Part shown: piece by piece, positions 3,704 to 5,868 of the stretch
Layout of the letters: the number at the start of each line of letters is the position of its first letter
How positions within the stretch are numbered: the first letter of the stretch is position 1
Assembly (NCBI GenBank): GCA_018812465.1
Contig: JAHJCS010000183.1
Span: 1-5,868, forward strand
Source of the DNA: Nanobdellota archaeon
GTDB lineage: Archaea; Nanobdellota; Nanobdellia; Woesearchaeales; UBA12501
Reading direction: 5' to 3'
Length of the DNA stretch: 5,868 bases
Notes under the pieces: model-generated
What the model was told of the DNA's origin: nothing
Seen by the model: only the letters and a program-made list of their open reading frames with translations
Database searches by the model: none
Translations under genes and position numbers: made by a program

Positions 3704-5868
3704 GTGTCTGTCACATACAATTTCTATGATATGCACAACAATCAGCCGCTGAACAACGTGGATGTCCTTGGATATCCATGCAATGATGCAGCATGCTCAA
3801 GTCTGAGATTAAACAGCCCTCTTCAAGGCAGCGGAAACTCAGGGACAAAGAGCACACTAACTCTTATATTTCCTACAAAACTAGTCACCCCTCAGGGTTA
3901 TGCAGTGTATTATTTCAGACCAGGATATGCTCCGCAGGAATACCGGGCAGACTGGTGGGGAACACTCAACACTCATTATAGCATACCATTCAACAAGATA
4001 AGTGAATGTAAAGCCAATATCGGCAATGTCGATGTGCAGTTTGACAATTCTGACAGCAGATGGGAGCTTGAAGCTCATGTCTCAAGTGCTTTCACAGATA
4101 TAAACTCAAGAGTCAATTATATTCCTTCAGGATTTGAGGATTATTATTCATCAGAGGTCTTCATAGAAGTCCAGGTATATGATGATGAAGACAATTTTGT
4201 AATAGGCAGAGAGACAACTAGGAATATACTCATGGATAATTCTGTGTCTCCTGTTTTTAATCTAGGAACTTTTGATCCTGGCAATTATACTGCCGTCATA
4301 ACCACAATTGTGATAGATGATCAGTGCAGTTCATATTCTGACCAGTCAAAGACAGTCCATTTTGAGGTAGCAGCGCAGCCTGAAGATGATCTTGAAGTGA
4401 CATTATCAGCAGATCCTGTCTTTGGAGAGGAGCCTCTAAATGTAGAGCTTACCTGCACAGCAGCAAATGGAGGTTCTCCTTACACATTCACATTCTTTGA
4501 GGATGGAGATGAGTTCTTCTCTGTCACACTTACCCAGCCTCAGGCTTCAATAACAAGGACTTTTTTTGAAGGTCTGTATAATCTGACCTGTGAAGTGCAG
4601 GATTATCATGCAGAGACTGCAGCAGACTCAGTCATGATAATAGTATCTGAATCCAGCGAAACACCTCTGTGTTCTGATGGAATTGATAATGATGGTGATG
4701 GTTTGGTAGATTATCCTGCTGATCCTGGATGCGAAGATGCAGATGATGATAATGAGACTGATCCAGTGACTCTTCCTGAGTGCTCTGATGGTCTGGATAA
4801 TGATGGTGATGGTCTTGTTGACTATCCTGCTGACCTAGGATGCGAAAATTCAGGAGATGATGACGAGACTGATTCAGTAGTTATTCCAGAGTGTGATGAT
4901 GGTCTTGATAATGATAATGATGGTCTTGTTGATCTTGATGATCCAGGATGCGAGAATGAGAATGATGACAATGAGACTGATCCAGCAGTTCCTCCAGAAT
5001 GCTCTGATGGTCTGGATAATGATGGTGATGGTCTTGTTGACCTTGCTGATCCAGGATGTGTCAATGCAGGAGATGATGATGAGACAAATGTCATCTGCGT
5101 GAACCATTTTGAGATCTCTTCAGTAAGGATGGATGGAGTAAATGTGCAGGAAGGAAATACTTACAATGTTCCAGCAAGCGCTTTATCCAATGGTTACATA
5201 CCTTTTGATTATTATTTCAGGAATACAGGCATCAGGGACATATTTGGCAGGAATTACACCACCACAATGGTTATTGGAGGGTTCATCGCAGCCCAGGACC
5301 TGTCAGTAATGCCTGATGTAAATGCATATTCAACTATTATAGAAGGACAGGATTTTGATATTTCTTCTGCTCTTGCTCAGGGAGTCTATAATCTGACTGT
5401 TGTGGCTTATGGCCATGATGAGGATGCTTGCATACAGGCAGATACATTCCAGTTCTATGCAAGAGTTAACGCCTCTGCACCAGTCTATGCATGTTCTGAC
5501 AGCATTGACAATGATGGTGATGGGCTTGTGGATGCTTATGATCCTGGATGTTATGACTCAGGAGCATACAATCCTTTTGACAACAATGAGCATGACACAC
5601 TTCCAGAGTGCTCTGATCACTTTGACAATGATGATGATAATCATATAGATCTTGCTGATCCTGGATGCGAGGACGCAAATGATGATGATGAGACTGATCC
5701 AGTGACTCTTCCTGAGTGCGCTGATGGTCTTGATAATGATGGTGACGGGCTTGTAGATTACCCTGCTGACCTAGGATGTGAAAATCCAGGAGATGATGAT
5801 GAAACAGATTCAGTAGTTATTCCAGAGTGCGCTGATGGTCTTGATAATGATGGTGATGGTCTTGTTGA
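3638..5868 (+). CDS. Large secreted repeat protein with two-cysteine, calcium-loop-like repeats (3' end outside window)
   Basis: Continuous reading frame of at least 743 codons with no stop before the right edge. Probably a cell-surface or S-layer-associated protein; no enzymatic domain is recognised. Seen: signal peptide (1-22, MKKTTL then a hydrophobic core ending Ala-Ala-Ala); N-terminal domain (23 to about 115) opening with a VTYNFYD/LNNVDV strand pattern as in carrier-type beta domains; beta-sandwich-like domain (about 120-245, C124/C230); Ig/PKD-like domain (about 252-338, C273/C318); four acidic repeats (345-484); second beta-sandwich-like domain (about 485-615, C487/C598); further repeats from 619. 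Every cysteine falls into a local pair, as expected for an exported disulfide-bonded protein. Sequons at N216, N315, N372, N445, N539, N585 and N611 make it a plausible AglB substrate. The start at 3638 is chosen because it gives a clean signal peptide; an in-frame ATG at 3587 would add 17 residues. Neither start has a clear Shine-Dalgarno sequence. Confidence 0.93.
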   Translation, partial: MKKTTLVSIVMMILLTVSVAAAVSVTYNFYDMHNNQPLNNVDVLGYPCNDAACSSLRLNSPLQGSGNSGTKSTLTLIFPTKLVTPQGYAVYYFRPGYAPQEYRADWWGTLNTHYSIPFNKISECKANIGNVDVQFDNSDSRWELEAHVSSAFTDINSRVNYIPSGFEDYYSSEVFIEVQVYDDEDNFVIGRETTRNILMDNSVSPVFNLGTFDPGNYTAVITTIVIDDQCSSYSDQSKTVHFEVAAQPEDDLEVTLSADPVFGEEPLNVELTCTAANGGSPYTFTFFEDGDEFFSVTLTQPQASITRTFFEGLYNLTCEVQDYHAETAADSVMIIVSESSETPLCSDGIDNDGDGLVDYPADPGCEDADDDNETDPVTLPECSDGLDNDGDGLVDYPADLGCENSGDDDETDSVVIPECDDGLDNDNDGLVDLDDPGCENENDDNETDPAVPPECSDGLDNDGDGLVDLADPGCVNAGDDDETNVICVNHFEISSVRMDGVNVQEGNTYNVPASALSNGYIPFDYYFRNTGIRDIFGRNYTTTMVIGGFIAAQDLSVMPDVNAYSTIIEGQDFDISSALAQGVYNLTVVAYGHDEDACIQADTFQFYARVNASAPVYACSDSIDNDGDGLVDAYDPGCYDSGAYNPFDNNEHDTLPECSDHFDNDDDNHIDLADPGCEDANDDDETDPVTLPECADGLDNDGDGLVDYPADLGCENPGDDDETDSVVIPECADGLDNDGDGLV
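4670..5089 (+). repeat. Repeat block A: four tandem 36-37-residue acidic repeats
   Basis: The repeats begin with a Cys codon at 4670, 4781, 4892 and 5000, so the period is 111, 111 and 108 bases; the fourth ends at 5089. The consensus is C-x-D-G-L-D-N-D-G-D-G-L-V-D, a short Asp/Pro segment, P/L-G-C, then an acidic run such as DDDET and a V-x-x-P-E linker. DNDGDGLVD fits the D-x-D-x-D-G-x-x-D calcium loop of thrombospondin type 3 and dockerin repeats. Each unit has exactly two Cys, 19-20 residues apart, probably bridging the loop. No repeat contains Lys or Arg. Confidence 0.93.
5492..5868 (+). repeat. Repeat block B: three full acidic repeats plus a truncated fourth
   Basis: Cys-initiated repeats begin at 5492, 5609, 5717 and 5828, with periods of 117, 108 and 111 bases; the last is cut by the window. 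The first is the longest (39 residues, with Ala/Tyr/Asn/Pro/Phe in its acidic tail). The second has DNDDDNHID, replacing the loop Gly with Asn. The third is nearly the same as the second repeat of block A, 936 bases upstream. Loop and cysteine pattern are as in block A. Confidence 0.92.

Noticed and set aside
3793..4078. Short frames on both strands in the surface-protein gene
   Set aside because: They overlap the continuous frame that begins with a signal peptide at 3638; no independent signals.
4822..5107. Minus-strand Ser/Pro-rich and Ile-rich repetitive frames, and a Met-rich plus frame
   Set aside because: Artefacts of reading GAT-rich repeat DNA in other frames; the plus frame from 3638 explains the periodicity codon by codon.
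5400..5678. Met-rich plus frame and His-rich minus frame
   Set aside because: Again out-of-frame readings of the acidic repeat DNA.
4670..5868. CRISPR array
   Set aside because: The period of 108-117 bases, the coding continuity and the lack of short identical repeats with unique spacers exclude it.
3638..5868. Frameshift or broken gene in the repeat protein
   Set aside because: Codon-by-codon reading from 3638 to the edge found no stop or phase change.

Overview
The window looks archaeal. The long minus-strand gene is an AglB/STT3 oligosaccharyltransferase, and both promoters have the archaeal BRE plus TATA layout. The AT-rich composition, the form of AglB, and a secreted protein built from repeats of the type C-x-D-G-x-D-N-D-G-D-G-L-V-D fit an uncultivated DPANN lineage of Woesearchaeota/Pacearchaeota type. 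That placement is inference from pattern recognition, not from a marker gene.

Layout. Positions 1-392 (minus) hold the N-terminal 130 codons of a family 2 glycosyltransferase resembling polyprenyl/dolichyl-phosphate sugar synthases. Its C-terminus lies beyond the left edge. After a 50-base gap comes aglB (443-3235, minus, 930 aa), complete and upstream of the glycosyltransferase in the same orientation, so the two probably form an operon. Positions 3236-3637 are a divergent intergenic region with two outward-facing promoters that share a nearly identical 16-base BRE/TATA element, and an imperfect 29-base palindrome upstream of the rightward one. From 3638 to the right edge (plus, at least 743 codons, no stop) runs one large secreted protein. 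It has a signal peptide, a short N-terminal domain, a beta-sandwich-like domain, an Ig/PKD-like domain, four two-cysteine acidic repeats, a second beta-sandwich-like domain, and four more repeats, the last cut by the window.

How the genes fit together (inference). The glycosyltransferase would charge a polyprenyl-phosphate carrier with a sugar. AglB would transfer the lipid-linked glycan to Asn-X-Ser/Thr sequons on exported proteins. The divergent neighbour is an exported protein with seven visible sequons, two of them inside its putative calcium-binding repeats, and is a plausible AglB substrate. The near-identical promoters suggest coordinated expression of the glycosylation machinery and a cell-surface protein.

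No rRNA, tRNA, CRISPR array, insertion sequence or clear terminator was seen.
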